Assembly: GCA_027946555.1 (NCBI GenBank)
Contig: JAPEVC010000126.1
Span: 1-64,000, forward strand
DNA: 64,000 nt
DNA from: Gnomoniopsis sp. IMI 355080
Taxonomy: Eukaryota > Ascomycota > Sordariomycetes > Diaporthales > Gnomoniaceae
Direction of reading: 5' to 3'
Below are positions 12,688 through 24,589 of the stretch, one piece after another. The notes under the pieces were generated by a model. It was given only the letters and a program-made list of their open reading frames with translations. It did no database searches and had not been told where the DNA came from. Each line of letters begins with the position of its first letter. The first letter of the stretch is position 1. The position numbers and the translations under genes were made by a program.

Positions 12688-13737
12688 TCAAAATTCGGCC
12701 AACGGCACAGCTCGCTCCCATGCCACTTCCCTCGCCAAAGCACTGATTTCCTCCTCAAGTAATGCAACACAGAATTCCATCCTGAGTATTTCCGCCTGTA
12801 GAGCCCGATTGCCCGCTTGCAAGTATCTCTGGTAGCATTGGTAATCTCCAAGAACGTGTACGGCGCGCAATCCAAGTGCCCAATAAGACTGGGCTAATTT
12901 CTTGAGGTGAGAACGCATTTCCTTTTCAAGTATCAACAAATGGGCTTCCGTCTTGAGTGTTTCCGCCTGTAAAGCCCAAGTCTCCGCTTGAAAGTATCTC
13001 TGATCGCATTGGCGGTTTCCAATATGTGTTGTTAATTCGCAGACCTGTATTGTAGTGCGATTGGCGTTGGAATCAATGATCTGGGCAGCGATACAGCCTT
13101 TTGACCACCACCCCTTCAAAAATTCAGGATACAGTGGGCTCTGAAGGTGAACTCCCCCGGACATGCGGAGCCTAGGCCTGATGACTACCAAGTCCGGCTT
13201 GCGGTCGTGCTGTTTCCAAGAAGCTGTCAAGTCGTCCAAGTCTTCTCGTAGTTGTATTGATGTATCTTCAAGTGTGTCGGAGGAAACTGCCTGGATCGAA
13301 TCATCAGCTCCAAAACCTAGGCCACGTAAGTGTCATGGACTCACCCATGCCTTGTATTTCTCTTTCAATAAACCTTGAAACTTTGCATCGATCCCCACCT
13401 CGTAGAGTTTCCGTAGTAGGAGGTAGATTTGAGTCTCTAAGACCATGATGCGGAGCGATACATACAGCTCTCTATTGACTTTTTCTTTTTTTCCTTCAAC
13501 GAACTGCGCAAGGCTGTCTATTTTAGGATTGTCGTAGCAAAGCCCTGCCTCCCTCTCTTTACCAAGTGACCCATGCCACTTTTTTCTAGCGTTCTGGGGA
13601 TATTTCTCTGGCCTCACTCCCTTAGCTATATAAGTAAAGAGCATCTCCAATCTCTGCCGGTCTTGTCGCCTCGTTGGTGGGGGATTTGTAGCCTTTGCTA
13701 ATGCTGCCGCAAGCCGCGCATAGCCAGTTTTGACCAT
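12688..13737 (-). CDS. Orphan helical protein with a 57-residue internal repeat
   Basis: Two exons, 13737-13345 and 13290-12688, joined in phase by donor GTGAGT and acceptor CCAG, give 331 residues. I recognise no family. The sequence is rich in Leu, Glu, Gln, Lys and Arg and probably mostly alpha-helical. Two similar blocks of about 33 residues lie 57 residues apart (about 224-256 and 281-313), each following the pattern QC-x-QRY-x-QA...ALQAE-x-L...LLEEE. No signal peptide or membrane segment is evident. The long open frames across a clean intron support a real gene, but there is no homology evidence. Probably lineage-specific. Confidence 0.65.
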
Positions 13738-14365
13738 CGCCGAATGTGAATAGATGCTGTTTTTGTATTGATGGCCAAATGGACGTGGCTCGCAGTAATG
13801 TTGTTGATGGAAGTTGTTGAGTGTCGTGTGAGATGTGGGATTTAGATGAGTGCCCTAAAAATCTGCAACTCGCGGCTTGAAGGAGAGGTGAGGTGAGGTC
13901 ATTTGGGTTAGGGTCAATTGCCCAAAATCTGGGGTCTGACCGAGTTCTATCCCTGCTGACTTTTAAAGACATGGATGATGAGAGAGAGAGAGAGAGATCC
14001 TCTTTTCCGTACACGATACCCAGATCTACCTACCTGGTGGATTCAATGTATATTTCGAAACGAAGCATCTTGATTTACGACCTATCTGTGGTCAACTCTG
14101 CGAAGGCTCTAGTTGGAGAGCATGGGACAAGACTTCTCCTTTTCCATCAGCCTGGTACATAAACCTATCCTAGGTACTTGGCCTGCGGCTGGCCTGGAGA
14201 ACACATGCGGGGTATGAATAATTGTTTTGAACATCTTTTAATTACTACCCATCGCCCATCGGGGAGCTACAAACTTACGGCGATAATGAAGATTTGTCCA
14301 TCCCAGATTTATCACACGCGGACATAGACCGAAGACCATAAACAATCCGTTCAGCGAAGACCAAA
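13738..14365. other. Divergent intergenic region with short GA tract
   Basis: About 630 bp shared upstream of the orphan protein (-) and the GFA-domain protein (+). Positions 13980-13995 form an uninterrupted GA dinucleotide run. No gene seen. Confidence 0.65.
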
Positions 14366-15613
14366 ATGTCAGAAGACTTGCAATACAAAATAACTTGCCA
14401 CTGCGGTATCGCGTCCCAAACCATCTGCCGTTCGAACGTCTCAACCTCTCCGAGTGGTACAACGCTGCCGCCTCTATGCCTTGATCTGTGTCACTGCAAG
14501 CCTTGCAGGATGACAACTGGCCTGCTCTGCGTATCATACATGAGCATTGAGGCCCCAGCACACACAGACGGGCTGGTTGTGTATCGATCAACAAAGTGCT
14601 TTGAGAGGTTCTTCTGCGGAACGTGCGGGTGTCATGTGTTCTGGAGGGGACAAAATTCCGAGGGAGATGTAGCTTGGGCGGTAGCGACGGGTGTGATTGA
14701 GGGACGTATCGGTGGCTCTGGTGATGATACACTCCTTCTTGAAGGAGGCGCTGGTACTTCACCAGAGCCGCAGTACGCAAGACATATCAATGTCATGAAG
14801 ACTCGAGACGGCGGGTTTTCGACCTTCCTACCGGAAATCCGAGGCAGAAAAATGGACGACATGTCTGGTTGGGGGGAGCTGGGAGGTGACGTGGCGTGTG
14901 AAGTTGATGCCGGTGAGAAAGACGTGCTTCTTGCTGGCTGTCATTGCGGTAATGTCTCTATCCATATTACTCGACCGAATGAGTCGAGCCACATCCCCAA
15001 AAGGTCATATGCGGATCTCATTCATCCATACTGTTCGACTCCGCCGGATTTAGTTGCCAATCCTGCGGGTGAAAAGTGGTGGTTGCGTCCGCCCCAACGT
15101 GGGATCTCGGCACAAGAAAAGGTGAAGCCGACAAGATACCTTGCAGGAACCTGCGCCTGTAGATCCTGCCGCCTGACATCCGGATTCGAGATTCAATCTT
15201 GGGCATTTGTGCCACGCAGCAACATCTTCTTTCATGTACCACTCTCTGTCACTGAGAAGCCCATCATCGACACTACCATGGCTGTCATACCCCTCGACTT
15301 CAGTACTCTGCCATCTGGCATCCTAAGAAGCTACCCCAGCTCATCGGGAGTAGTCCGTCAGTTCTGTGCGAATTGTGGCGCCACAGTGTTCTGGCACGAG
15401 GAAGAGGGTGCTGAAGTCGTCGACATTAGCGCCGGGCTCTTTGATGCGGTTGAGGGTGCTAGGGCAGAGAACTGGTTAGATTGGTGGACTGAACGGGTCA
15501 GCTTCTCCGAAGAGGCTAGAATCGGGAGGAGTGGCGAGGTGGCATCCAGAGCAGAGAGCCTGATAGAGAGCCTTGAAAGAGGCATGAGGGCGATTTCTAA
15601 GAGCAGTGGGTGA
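14366..15613 (+). CDS. Double GFA/CENP-V domain protein
   Basis: Single exon, 415 residues. The N-terminal half has CHCG near residue 11, CHCKPC near 43 and FFCGTCGCHVFW near 84-95. The C-terminal half repeats the pattern: CHCGN near 192, CACRSCR near 263 and FCANCGATVFW near 333. These are the zinc-binding cysteines of the glutathione-dependent formaldehyde-activating (GFA/CENP-V/Mss4-like) fold, present twice. GFA proteins are zinc proteins. Some bind S-hydroxymethylglutathione, but most fungal members are uncharacterised, so no enzyme activity is claimed. The tandem arrangement recurs in fungi. The downstream dioxygenase gene converges on it, about 210 bp away. Confidence 0.9.
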   Translation: MSEDLQYKITCHCGIASQTICRSNVSTSPSGTTLPPLCLDLCHCKPCRMTTGLLCVSYMSIEAPAHTDGLVVYRSTKCFERFFCGTCGCHVFWRGQNSEGDVAWAVATGVIEGRIGGSGDDTLLLEGGAGTSPEPQYARHINVMKTRDGGFSTFLPEIRGRKMDDMSGWGELGGDVACEVDAGEKDVLLAGCHCGNVSIHITRPNESSHIPKRSYADLIHPYCSTPPDLVANPAGEKWWLRPPQRGISAQEKVKPTRYLAGTCACRSCRLTSGFEIQSWAFVPRSNIFFHVPLSVTEKPIIDTTMAVIPLDFSTLPSGILRSYPSSSGVVRQFCANCGATVFWHEEEGAEVVDISAGLFDAVEGARAENWLDWWTERVSFSEEARIGRSGEVASRAESLIESLERGMRAISKSSG

Positions 15614-15824
15614 TGTCTGAAAGGAAGTTTCAGCTGCCTTGTGTCGTTGAAAGCTTTTACCATGGTCTACAGTCTATGGCTCTTGGATTCAGAAGGCATC
15701 GCAAAACACACATGGTCACCGTGATGGGCAGGTCAATTTGAAGTCTGGAGGTAAAAATATCTGGCGCGTTCCGGTTCTCAAGCAGAGGGTTGTATGAACC
15801 GTACTTCATTTTGCTCAATAGGTT

Positions 15825-17097
15825 CTAGTCGTAGAATCTCTCATTCACGCCTGCAATAATCTCTGTCTCTCGCGTGTCGACAACTCCGGTGCGGAAGCGA
15901 TGATCCTTAGCGATACGGGCGCGTGCCCACTCTAATTGTCCGTCAGCACAAAATTGTCACGCGTTCCCTAGGGGAATCTCTGGACGTACCTTCAGCAGTG
16001 ACCTGATGTTTAAACCTCTCCTCTTCGCTCCTCTGGCCCAGTCCGACCCTCTCGAGTAACGGACTATCCACTGGCTCCAATATGATATTTGCTTCTGGCC
16101 GCGCAAAGTATATCAAGCTGACCCTGCTCCTCTCTGCCTGGTCCTCCGGCGGCCGCACCACCCGATGCACGGTGCTTTTCAAGTACCCGCCGCTCAAAAA
16201 CTCGAGCGCGTCTGCAATGTTCACAATAACGGCGTCCCGTGGTGACCTGACGTACTTCCAAGTACCATCCGGTGTCTGTACCTGAAGTCCAGCGACAGGT
16301 TGGTGAAACAGAAAGGTCAATGTGTTGTAGTCCGTATGTCCTCGGGCCCAAATGTTTCCTCCCTGCATATCGGCCTCTTTGGATCGAGGGTGATACTGCA
16401 TATACCGCAAATACTCCAGTCCTTCTGCCTCATACCGGTGCCGCTTCACAAAAAATTCCTCATCGTCAAGCTTGAGCACAAAGGCGAAAAGCCTGAGTAA
16501 AGGAAGAAGAAGATCATTGTGTATCTTGAGTGAGAACGCCTTGATCTCCTCCCAGTGATCGCGGATGAGTTGCGGATGCGGCCTCTCGTGTTCAGGAGTG
16601 AACTTGGGAATGTTGTAACGCTCATCGTTATCACGACCTGCCAGCTTACCGGTCGATTGGGCTTTGTAGCCTCGAAAGTCGCCTTTTGCGGTATCACATT
16701 GATACTTCAATTTCTCCTCAAGCGGGAGGTCGAAGACCGCCTGGCAGAGGGCATATTGACGCCGCACTTCAGCATCGCTGAAACCGTGGCCAGTGACGTA
16801 GAAGAAACCTGTTGAATATAAGGCTGGTACGGAAGGTCACAGTAGCCTATCGTCAATATCACTAACCATTCTTGTTGATGAAGCCCAAAACTTGATCAGC
16901 TAGAGCCTGTTTGCCGCCGGGTTGGTTCCACTTCGAGATGTCGAGGGCTTCTAGATCGGCATACTCGACTTTGGTCTCCCACGATGATTAGTTCAAAGTA
17001 TACGCATGAGAAAGGTGAAGAGATAATGCTTACGCTGCTCCTTCGTCTCCTCAGGATATTTGTATTCAGGAATGTCATCCGTTCGAGCTGGCGACAT
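15825..17097 (-). CDS. 2-oxoglutarate/Fe(II) dioxygenase, isopenicillin N synthase-like
   Basis: Four exons: 17097-17034, 16968-16867, 16808-15990 and 15931-15825, 363 residues. The DIOX_N region covers INKNGFFYVTGHG. The iron triad is visible as His213-x-Asp215 (GHTDYNTLTFL) and His270 (STVHRV), and the co-substrate site as Arg284-x-Ser286 (RVSLIYF). The first acceptor was chosen at AAAG/TC because it keeps frame and gives LEYADL, typical of this family. These enzymes hydroxylate or desaturate small molecules using 2-oxoglutarate and O2. The substrate is unknown and no biosynthetic backbone gene is nearby. Confidence 0.9.
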
Positions 17098-17633
17098 GAT
17101 GGTATCTGAACGTATAACACAATGTCACTGGATATATCAGACTTTTCACATTGAAGACGAGAATATGGGACAACGCTGGATATATCAATAGTAATTTAAG
17201 TCTGGCCGTCTTATTTGCAGCTTCCTTTCATTCGTGTATTCCTGGGATGATATGCCAGTGTCAGCATAAATACTGCACGTACCCCTCATCGATGGTGCAA
17301 TGGTCCACCTTGAAGACGAGCTGCAACAACTACTCCAATCACCGGTGATAAGTCGCTGATAGCATCATAGAAGCATCGCAGAGTCCTAGCTCACATAGGT
17401 AAAAGTCGAGGCACCTATCGATGGCATCATGTCTTGCCCCGGCTCCGGCAACCGGTCTCTACCTATGTACATGTGTGTTACAGGCATCAGAATGCCTAAA
17501 CATCAGGCTATCTGCAGATGATCATTAAGCATGTATGTCTCTCGGAAAGACATAAATGGTTCATCAAGTATATCTCTTACAGTTTCTTCATAATTGATCA
17601 GTGTTGAACCAATCGTGCTTAACGCAAGACAGT
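17098..17633. other. Divergent intergenic region
   Basis: About 535 bp between the starts of the dioxygenase (-) and the MFS permease (+). It is AT-rich with several CACCTAT/ACCTATG fragments. No gene seen. It may act as a shared promoter. Confidence 0.6.
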
Positions 17634-19922
17634 ATGAAAGACTCCGATGACGAAGCCCACAACGTTACGCCCTTGGAGCTACCAAGAAATTCGCCCTCGT
17701 CTCAGAAGCAATCTCTATCCTTGAGGCACAAGATTAGAAGTGTTGTTTGGGATACCCTCGAACGCAGCCCCGAGGAGCGCAAACTCATTGCGAAGATTGA
17801 CTTTTTTATTCTGACATGGGCGGGTTTAACTTACTTCAGCAAAAACCTCAACACGAACAATGTTTGTGAGTTCTGAGCTTCGCATCGGGATATACCAGTC
17901 AAACACGCTAAGTCTCTTTGTTCAAGCAAATGCCTACGTATCTGGAATGAAGGAGGAACTCAATGTCGTTGGGAACGAATATCAGACTTTTACTACCATG
18001 TGGACAATGTAAGTGGTCAAGGCGGTTGGCTATCCACGGGCTGTGATAAGGCCCAATGAGCACTGACTTTGGTAGCGGTTACGTGATTTCACAAATACCA
18101 TCCCAAATGATGTGCACTAGAGGTATGTTATTTTCTTGCTGGGTCTACTTGCTTTCGACACGTCGTAGCTGAACTGGCCAGTCCGCTTGTCATGGTGGTG
18201 CCCCAGTTGGGAGCTATTCTGGGTCATAATTACTTTCGTGACCGCAGCTGTGAAAACACCACAGCAGCTTTACGTGTGTCGCTTTCTGGTAGGTCCTTGA
18301 CTAGAGATTCGCCTTGAACGTGCATCTCTGACAACTCCACAATCCTGAAGGTGGGACTGGCAGAGGGGACATTTTATCCCGCTGTCCACACTGTCCTCGG
18401 TGGATGGTATACGAAAGAAGGCATGTCACGTTCGGCTTCCTCCTCTTGTGGTTTTGAGCGGTTACTCTAACACCGGAGAATTAGAGCTTGGAAAGAGGGC
18501 TTGTATATTCTTTGCATCCGCATTCATCGGGTCTATGTTCTCTGGTTACCTCGTATGTATTGAATTCCCTGCTTGCGCATATCTGAAAAGTTTGCTCAAA
18601 GTCCGACAGCAAGCCGCGCTATACACCGGCATGGACGGGTCTGGTGGTCTATCAGGATGGCGTTGGCTCTTCATCTTTGACGGCATTATCACGTTTCCAA
18701 TGGCACTCTGGGGTTCGTTTATTCCCGAGTCCATCATTTCTCGCCGCAAGTGTTAACATTTCAAGCATGAACAGGCTACTACGCGCTGCCAGACCTTCCA
18801 AGCAACACGCGCGTTGGCTGGCTGAGACCCGAAGAAAAAGATCTCGCTTTAGAAAGGATGAAGCGAGCCGGAAAGAAACTCGACGAGCCAGTCACCGTGC
18901 AAGGTTTGAAGCGGATCTTGGGAAAATGGCACTTTTGGGTATACACGGCATACTACACGTGAGGTTTTGACGAAAATGATGATCAAGCGAGATCCGAAAT
19001 CTAACAGCCATCTAGGTTCTTCATCTGCAGCGAAAACATTGGTTCCTATATGAACTTATGGCTCAAGAGCCTTGGAAGGTATGATTTTCACATCTCGACT
19101 TGAAGGACTACTACTTACACTTCTGCAGATACCCTGTGTCCGACATAAATACCTACCCCACTGTGATAAACGCGGTGACTATAGTCACCACGTTGTCCTA
19201 CGGATGGACGAGTGATGCGCTCCAGGTACGCGCACCAATTGTGTATTTCTCGCTGCTGGTTTGCTTCTTCGCCGCAGTCAATCTGGCGGTTTGGGATGGG
19301 GTACCGTTTGGCCTAAAGTGGGCTTCATATTATCTGACCGGGTATGTGAAAGGCAAGAGAACACTTGTTGTTCATGATTACGCTAATCGGCGAACAATTT
19401 AGATTCGCCCAAGGCTCCGGTCCAATTTTCCTGGTAAGCAATTCACCTGCTTCGAAACTCCGAGTATTCAAGTAGAATTGGCAAGCTTACAAACTTACAG
19501 ACCATGGTCAATGAGCACTGTGCTGGTGACAGCTTGGAACGGAAGATAATTTTAGGAAGCACGAACTCGGTCGCGTGAGTAATAAACGGTTCCCCACAGC
19601 GCTCGGACATAAGGAACATGGTTATTTGTTGTTACGCATATGTATGGAACGGTCACACTAACATGAGTGGACTCATAGATATGCCTTTAATGCTTGGATC
19701 CCCCTCATCACGTACAACACCGAGTGGGCCCCGCGCTTCCTAGTTGGAAACATCACCACAGTCGCTCTGATTGTGTGCGCAGCCTCAACCTTGACGCTCG
19801 CCGTTCTACTACAGAAGCGAGAAGCAGCATCCCAAACTCACTCCCCGGTAAGTGAGACCGAGGACCAATTGGTTGAGGAGCAGGCAGATTCAGTCGTTGG
19901 CGCAAAAATGGTAGCGGTGTGA
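17634..19922 (+). CDS. MFS transporter, Dal5/allantoate-permease (anion:cation symporter) family
   Basis: Thirteen exons with matching phases: 17634-17865, 17927-18008, 18076-18122, 18182-18288, 18351-18420, 18485-18552, 18610-18712, 18775-18958, 19016-19078, 19129-19341, 19403-19433, 19501-19574, 19679-19922; 505 residues. Family signatures include AKIDFFILTW, NVSNAYVSGMKEEL, GLAEGTFYPAVHTVLGGWY, KRACIFFASAF, GWRWLFIFDGIIT and GPIFL. Twelve membrane helices are expected. The family moves organic anions such as allantoate, nicotinate, pantothenate or dipeptides across the plasma membrane. The exon 5-6 intron begins with GC rather than GT (18421-18484). Start codon: first in-frame ATG. Substrate unknown. 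Confidence 0.9.
18421..18484 (+). other. GC-AG intron of the MFS permease gene
   Basis: The upstream exon ends ...AAAGAAG and the intron starts GCATGT, has CTAAC near its 3' end and finishes TTAG. Splicing here gives TKEELGKRACIFF, the conserved block of the family. No GT donor nearby preserves the frame. Confidence 0.8.
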
Positions 19923-20047
19923 GGGTTTTGAAGATTATGAAGTTGTCAGCGGCACTGAGCGACGATGATTCTACACAACCATTCCTCAGGAGGTGGTATC
20001 TTTCCGAAGAGGTCGTCAGATATATTGGTACAGTGGAAGGATCCTGA

Positions 20048-21764
20048 CTAGACAGGATTCTTAGTGGCGACCCTGATGGGGTGAGCCTCTGTGTTATATA
20101 TGAAGAAGTTCTTATTCTCTCCACCTCCTGGTGTGCCCGACAGAACATCCCACTCTCCTTTCTTCTCAGCCTGGATAAGGTACTGGTACTTCAAGACCTC
20201 TGCTAGGAAAAAGGTCTGCTGTGAACTTCGAGAGCCGCCGCCAGTGGGGTCTAGAACGTTGTTGATGAGACCAAATCCGCTTCCTACTCTGAGTGTTGCG
20301 TTCTGCGCCAGCACATCTGTATTAATCTGTCAGGAACGGGTTCATGTAATGAGATGGAGGAAAGTTTAAAGTAGTTAGTTACTCACATGCCCAGGCTACG
20401 TCCCTCCAGTATTGGTCTCCAGTCAGCTGGTATGCATAATACCAACTTTCCACGGCCTCAGGCGCCTGGCCGCCGGAATAATACGCAGGATCAGGAATGA
20501 ACCAGCCGGCACGTTCGTATAGGTCAGTCTGATTTTGATTCACAGGTTCAGCGAGCATGTCCAAGTCCCAACTGTAGATGATGGGGCCGAGTCCAGAGGC
20601 TGCGTAGCGGTAGCCATTGGCACACCACTCGGCAAAGTCGAGTCCATACGGTAACCAGTCCGGCCTGTTCAGAACCGAGCTGCCGAGGATGAACGAGCCA
20701 CCAACGAAACATGCAAGGCCCTCGCTATAATTCTGTTGTTGTGTGCCTGGTCCCCAGGTCCGCGGGATGACCAGATCCGGGCGCGTTGACGGGCTCGAGA
20801 GCACATTGGCGATTGTGGAATCAACAGCCAGGGTGAAGCGTTCACCGTACAAGGCATACCGCTCAGGATCATACGCATACATCTTCGGAAGATACTCGTA
20901 CGCCGAGTCATTGCCGGATGTCCAACCACCGAAGTCGTCGATGATTTCTCCCGTATCGCAGCTGAAAGTCCCCCCCGTCAAGCCAGGCCAAGTCTCTGCG
21001 GACGGTGACAGCCAGTAGTCCTCTGCCTTTTGTGCCAGCGCGCCGTACTCTGGGTTCCCTGTGAGATCTGACAGTCGCTGCCACTCCAGGACGAGCGTGC
21101 CTAACTCCGCCAAGCCTGCTGTTTGGACACCTGCTGCATTCAAGGCTCTGTCCGAGAAAGTCTGGTTCTCGATATAAACCCAGTTGACAGGTACTCCGCT
21201 TGTCGTGTTGAAGGCAAATTTCAGAGTGTCCGCCAAACTCGTTGCTTGGGTGAGCAAGGCTTCAACATTGCTTGTATTCACCTCCAGATGGCTGAATGGT
21301 CCGTTCAACAGGTCATAAGAGCTAATCAAGCCTCCGAGATATCGAATGTTCGTCTCGAAAAGACTTACAACACTCCCAGGTGGAGTCACCGTCTTAGTGA
21401 AGTCGACCGTGGGGACGTAATCCAGGATGAAGTTCACAATGTCTGTTTGCTCCATGATAATAGCGGTGTCCAGTGCATCGAAAGCAGTGCAACCCCATCC
21501 GTTGCGCGAGTTGGTGAACGAATTGTTCTGGGGTCGAAGCTCGTCATTGGGAAACGCGTACTTCTGGTATCCGTTCCAGGCGATCCGGAACATTTCCACC
21601 ACAGCATCAGCGCGAGTCTGCTGATCTTGCTCAAAGCCTGTATAGTCATACCCAGGGCCTCGCTGCTTCTCATACTTGAGACTTGAGTTTTGCCCGACTG
21701 AGAAGCCCGCCAGGCATGATAACGTTGTAAATAGACCAACGAGGAGTCGAAGAGTAACAGCCAT
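20048..21764 (-). CDS. Secreted class I alpha-1,2-mannosidase, GH47
   Basis: Two exons: 21764-20387 and 20316-20048, 548 residues. A signal peptide of about 24 residues (LLVGLFTTLSCLAGFSVG) leads into the GH47 fold: RADAVVEMFRIAWNGYQKYAFPND, GWGCTAFDALDTAIIM, FETNIRYLGGLIS and, near the end, NTEAHPI, where the Thr ligates the catalytic Ca2+ in this family. GH47 enzymes trim alpha-1,2-linked mannose from N-glycans in the ER/Golgi or outside the cell. The cleavable signal and lack of an obvious membrane anchor favour a secreted form. The second exon start was chosen at ATACAG because it is the only acceptor fitting the phase. It converges with the MFS gene, 125 bp apart. Confidence 0.92.
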
Positions 21765-22650
21765 AGCGACAGTACTTCAGCAAAGGGTGAGCTAGGTCTA
21801 CTATGCAAGAGCGATAGAACCAGCGGGATCGTGGCACGTTGTAAATACCCCTTCATAAAATATATACTATGTATCGGTCCGTAATATGCTGTCCCCGCGC
21901 AATTTGCTTCAATGGCTTGACCCGCGAAGAAATGCTTGGCGCTGGGGGGTAGCCAGGTTCGTATCCCTGAGTAAGGTTCCTGACGATCTTTACGGCTAAT
22001 ACTGCATCTTGGCAAATTTAAGGATGCATAAAACCTTTCTATCCAGGGCTAGGATCAGTGTAGGTTGCACATATAGCATTCAGGAACAGCATCAATTTCC
22101 AAAAGACTTCCAAGAGACTAAATTACAGGCCCACCTGGTACACCAAATGTTTAAGAGCGCACGATGATACCGTACGATTTCGTACCGAGTTAGCAAGACA
22201 TTTTCAACGCGGAATAAAGTGGAGACTCGTAAAATAAGCTCTCGGTTCATTGGACCAAGGTACTGTACATCATCAGTTTCTAAGGGTAATGCCTGGTAGT
22301 CAAAATATAGCTGATCATGTTGGAATGCGCCCAAGCGTGAATCTTGTTTGCCGTTCAGCTAGCTCATTGTATCCATGGATAGTCATCGACTTCGTTAGTA
22401 GAAGGCAACTCCTCATTTTCCTGGTGCAGATCTTGTACACTCAACTTGATATGTAGATCAAATCACCGGGACAGAAAGCCTCTCGGTATGATATACAGGG
22501 ACAGCAGCTTAGGCACGGCAATAGGTAACGATCGTTGGTACATGTTATGCACCGATGCGGTGCTTTCTTTACTGGTCACTTTCCCGATAAAAAAAACACT
22601 AGGATTTGGCTATTGAGATCCATATTCAATGCCTCCGATTGTCCTGTCGA
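21765..22650. other. Intergenic region
   Basis: About 890 bp upstream of the GH47 gene and downstream of the SDR gene. Short ORFs only. No repeat or RNA gene recognised. Confidence 0.6.
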
Positions 22651-23775
22651 TCACAGGAGAGTATCACAAGTGCGTTTAAGACTCTCCTTATAACCCGTCC
22701 AACCGCTTCCCTTGACCCACTTCAGAAGCTCCTCTGCCCTAGCTTTTGGCAGAATATTCCCTAGATGTTCTGGTTCCTCTCCTGGAACGTCCTTGAACTG
22801 TCTCTCTGGATACAGCTCTCTCAGGCATTGAACTGTAGTGGTGGCGTTCTTCCGGTCCGCATAGCCGAAGATTCGCTCTTCTTTAGCGTCCGGATGCAAC
22901 ATGGCTGCAACATGCAGCATCGCAATATCCTCGCTATCGATCGCATACTGTGGTGGCAAGACAAGGGCTTTGTCCATGTCTCCGTCCCATATATACTTGG
23001 CGAATGCGAGAGAAGACGGGTAACCTTGATGCTCCACGCTGAGGATCTTGCCGATGACATAATCGGGCAAGACAGCGTTGAAGACGAAGGCCGGCTTGCG
23101 CTCCTTGGTAAACTTCCAAGCTTCTTGTTCTTGTTTGGTTTTGCTGGCACAGTAGACTGCGAAACCATAGTCTGGTGCGTGTGGTGGTGGTGCCCAGGCT
23201 TGTTCGACCTGTATGGTGTTCCACGAATCCTTGGTAATATCGAAAGCGGTATCGTTCGTCCCGAACCATGCTGTCGCAGAGGAAGAGGTCTGCACGAAGC
23301 GCTTGATGCTGGGTGTGGCCTCGGCTGCTTCCAAAGCAGTCATGGTCAACTTCACGGCTTCGGGAATCACGGTGTTGGGGTCGGTGGAAAAGGTGGTATC
23401 GGACGCAGTTGCTGCGAAGCCAGCGCAACCTGTATCATATATGTAAGATAGGGACGAGACTGAATTTGGACAGGCCTAGCGACCTCTTTGATAGCCTGAG
23501 TCTTGTGAATCGATGGGCTTACCTTCCGCTGCCTTCTTGACAGCCTCTAGATTGGCGAGATCCTGCAATTCTACCAGCTCAAATCTTTCTGTGCCATATT
23601 GCGTCTCGAAGTAACGAGCGACCCACGCATTTTTCTTTGCATCGCGGACGGTCCCACGGACGTTATAGCCGTGCTTAAGGAATTGGTCGGCAACATGGGA
23701 TCCGACGAAGCCATTAGCACCAGTAACAAGAATCCAGCTGCCTGGTGGAAGAACTGCGCCCTCGAGTGGTGCCAT
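22651..23775 (-). CDS. NAD(P)-dependent epimerase/ketoreductase, extended SDR
   Basis: Two exons, 23775-23523 and 23429-22651, 343 residues. The nucleotide-binding motif TGANGFVGSHV lies near residue 18. RGTVRD follows the second beta strand, as in the aldehyde/dihydroflavonol-reductase group. The catalytic motif Tyr177-x3-Lys181 (YCASK) is present, with a Ser-rich strand (VQTSSS) supplying the catalytic Ser. Such enzymes reduce aldehydes, ketones or methylglyoxal-type substrates with NADPH in the cytosol (Gre2-like). The substrate cannot be read from sequence. It is transcribed divergently from the DJ-1/PfpI gene about 800 bp away, suggesting possible co-regulation in carbonyl detoxification. 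Confidence 0.9.
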
Positions 23776-24589
23776 GTTGGAGCTCGGTAATATTGACGGG
23801 TGTAAGAGAGTGCCAATTTGCAAAGATCAGTTGAATCACGGGATCCAGGCGAGGAGCATTAGTCGCTTGATATAAGGTGTACTTATTCATTCAAATAATA
23901 CAGGTTTGTTGCACTACACGTAAGGTAGCTCCACTTGATGGCTGCGCGCTTTGTCATTGTAAGTAGGCCATATTACCAAGCAAAAATCATAGTACCCAGC
24001 TACATGTGTGGATATTCAGGTAGAGTGGATGAGGTAGCACAAGTCCGGCATGTCCCGCGATATTCTCGTCTTGAGCCTGTCCGGCTGTCCCAGCCAATTG
24101 TTCTTGAAAAGGTTGCAGCTGTTGCACTTGTAGGATCTCCCGAGCCGAAGATCATACCAGAATATCCCGCTGTCATGTAAGTAGAACCTGTTAACGAGGC
24201 TGTCATCTTGCCCGGAGTATGTCCGACTGTCCAGGTCCTGGCCGATCATTACTACACGGGACCAGACGTAGCTGGGTACAACGCATAGAGGCGGGTCCAG
24301 AAATGTCACCAGAATCTAAAGATGAGCAGAAAGATAACATAACAGGACACAAGGCTCGGGACGTGACATTATCCCCGTGTCCCCTGACCTACTTGTACCG
24401 AGTTGTGAACGTAGAATAATCAAAAGTTGAAGCTCAACAATGAAAGTTTGCTCCACAGTCTGCGGCCCGCTCCGAGTCCGGAATGCCCGTAATGTCTCAT
24501 CATCGGCAGCTGATAGTTTAGGTTGACAGAGCCCACGCATTCTTTATCATTCAACCAATCAATCCATAAGTCACCTACAGCATCCGAAT
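23776..24589. promoter_or_regulatory. Divergent promoter region of SDR and DJ-1 genes
   Basis: About 814 bp between two start codons. The block GTCCGRCTGTCC occurs twice in the same orientation (about 24079-24090 and 24221-24232). Further GTCC-rich fragments lie between. No coding sequence is convincing. Shared regulation is inferred from layout only. Confidence 0.45.
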
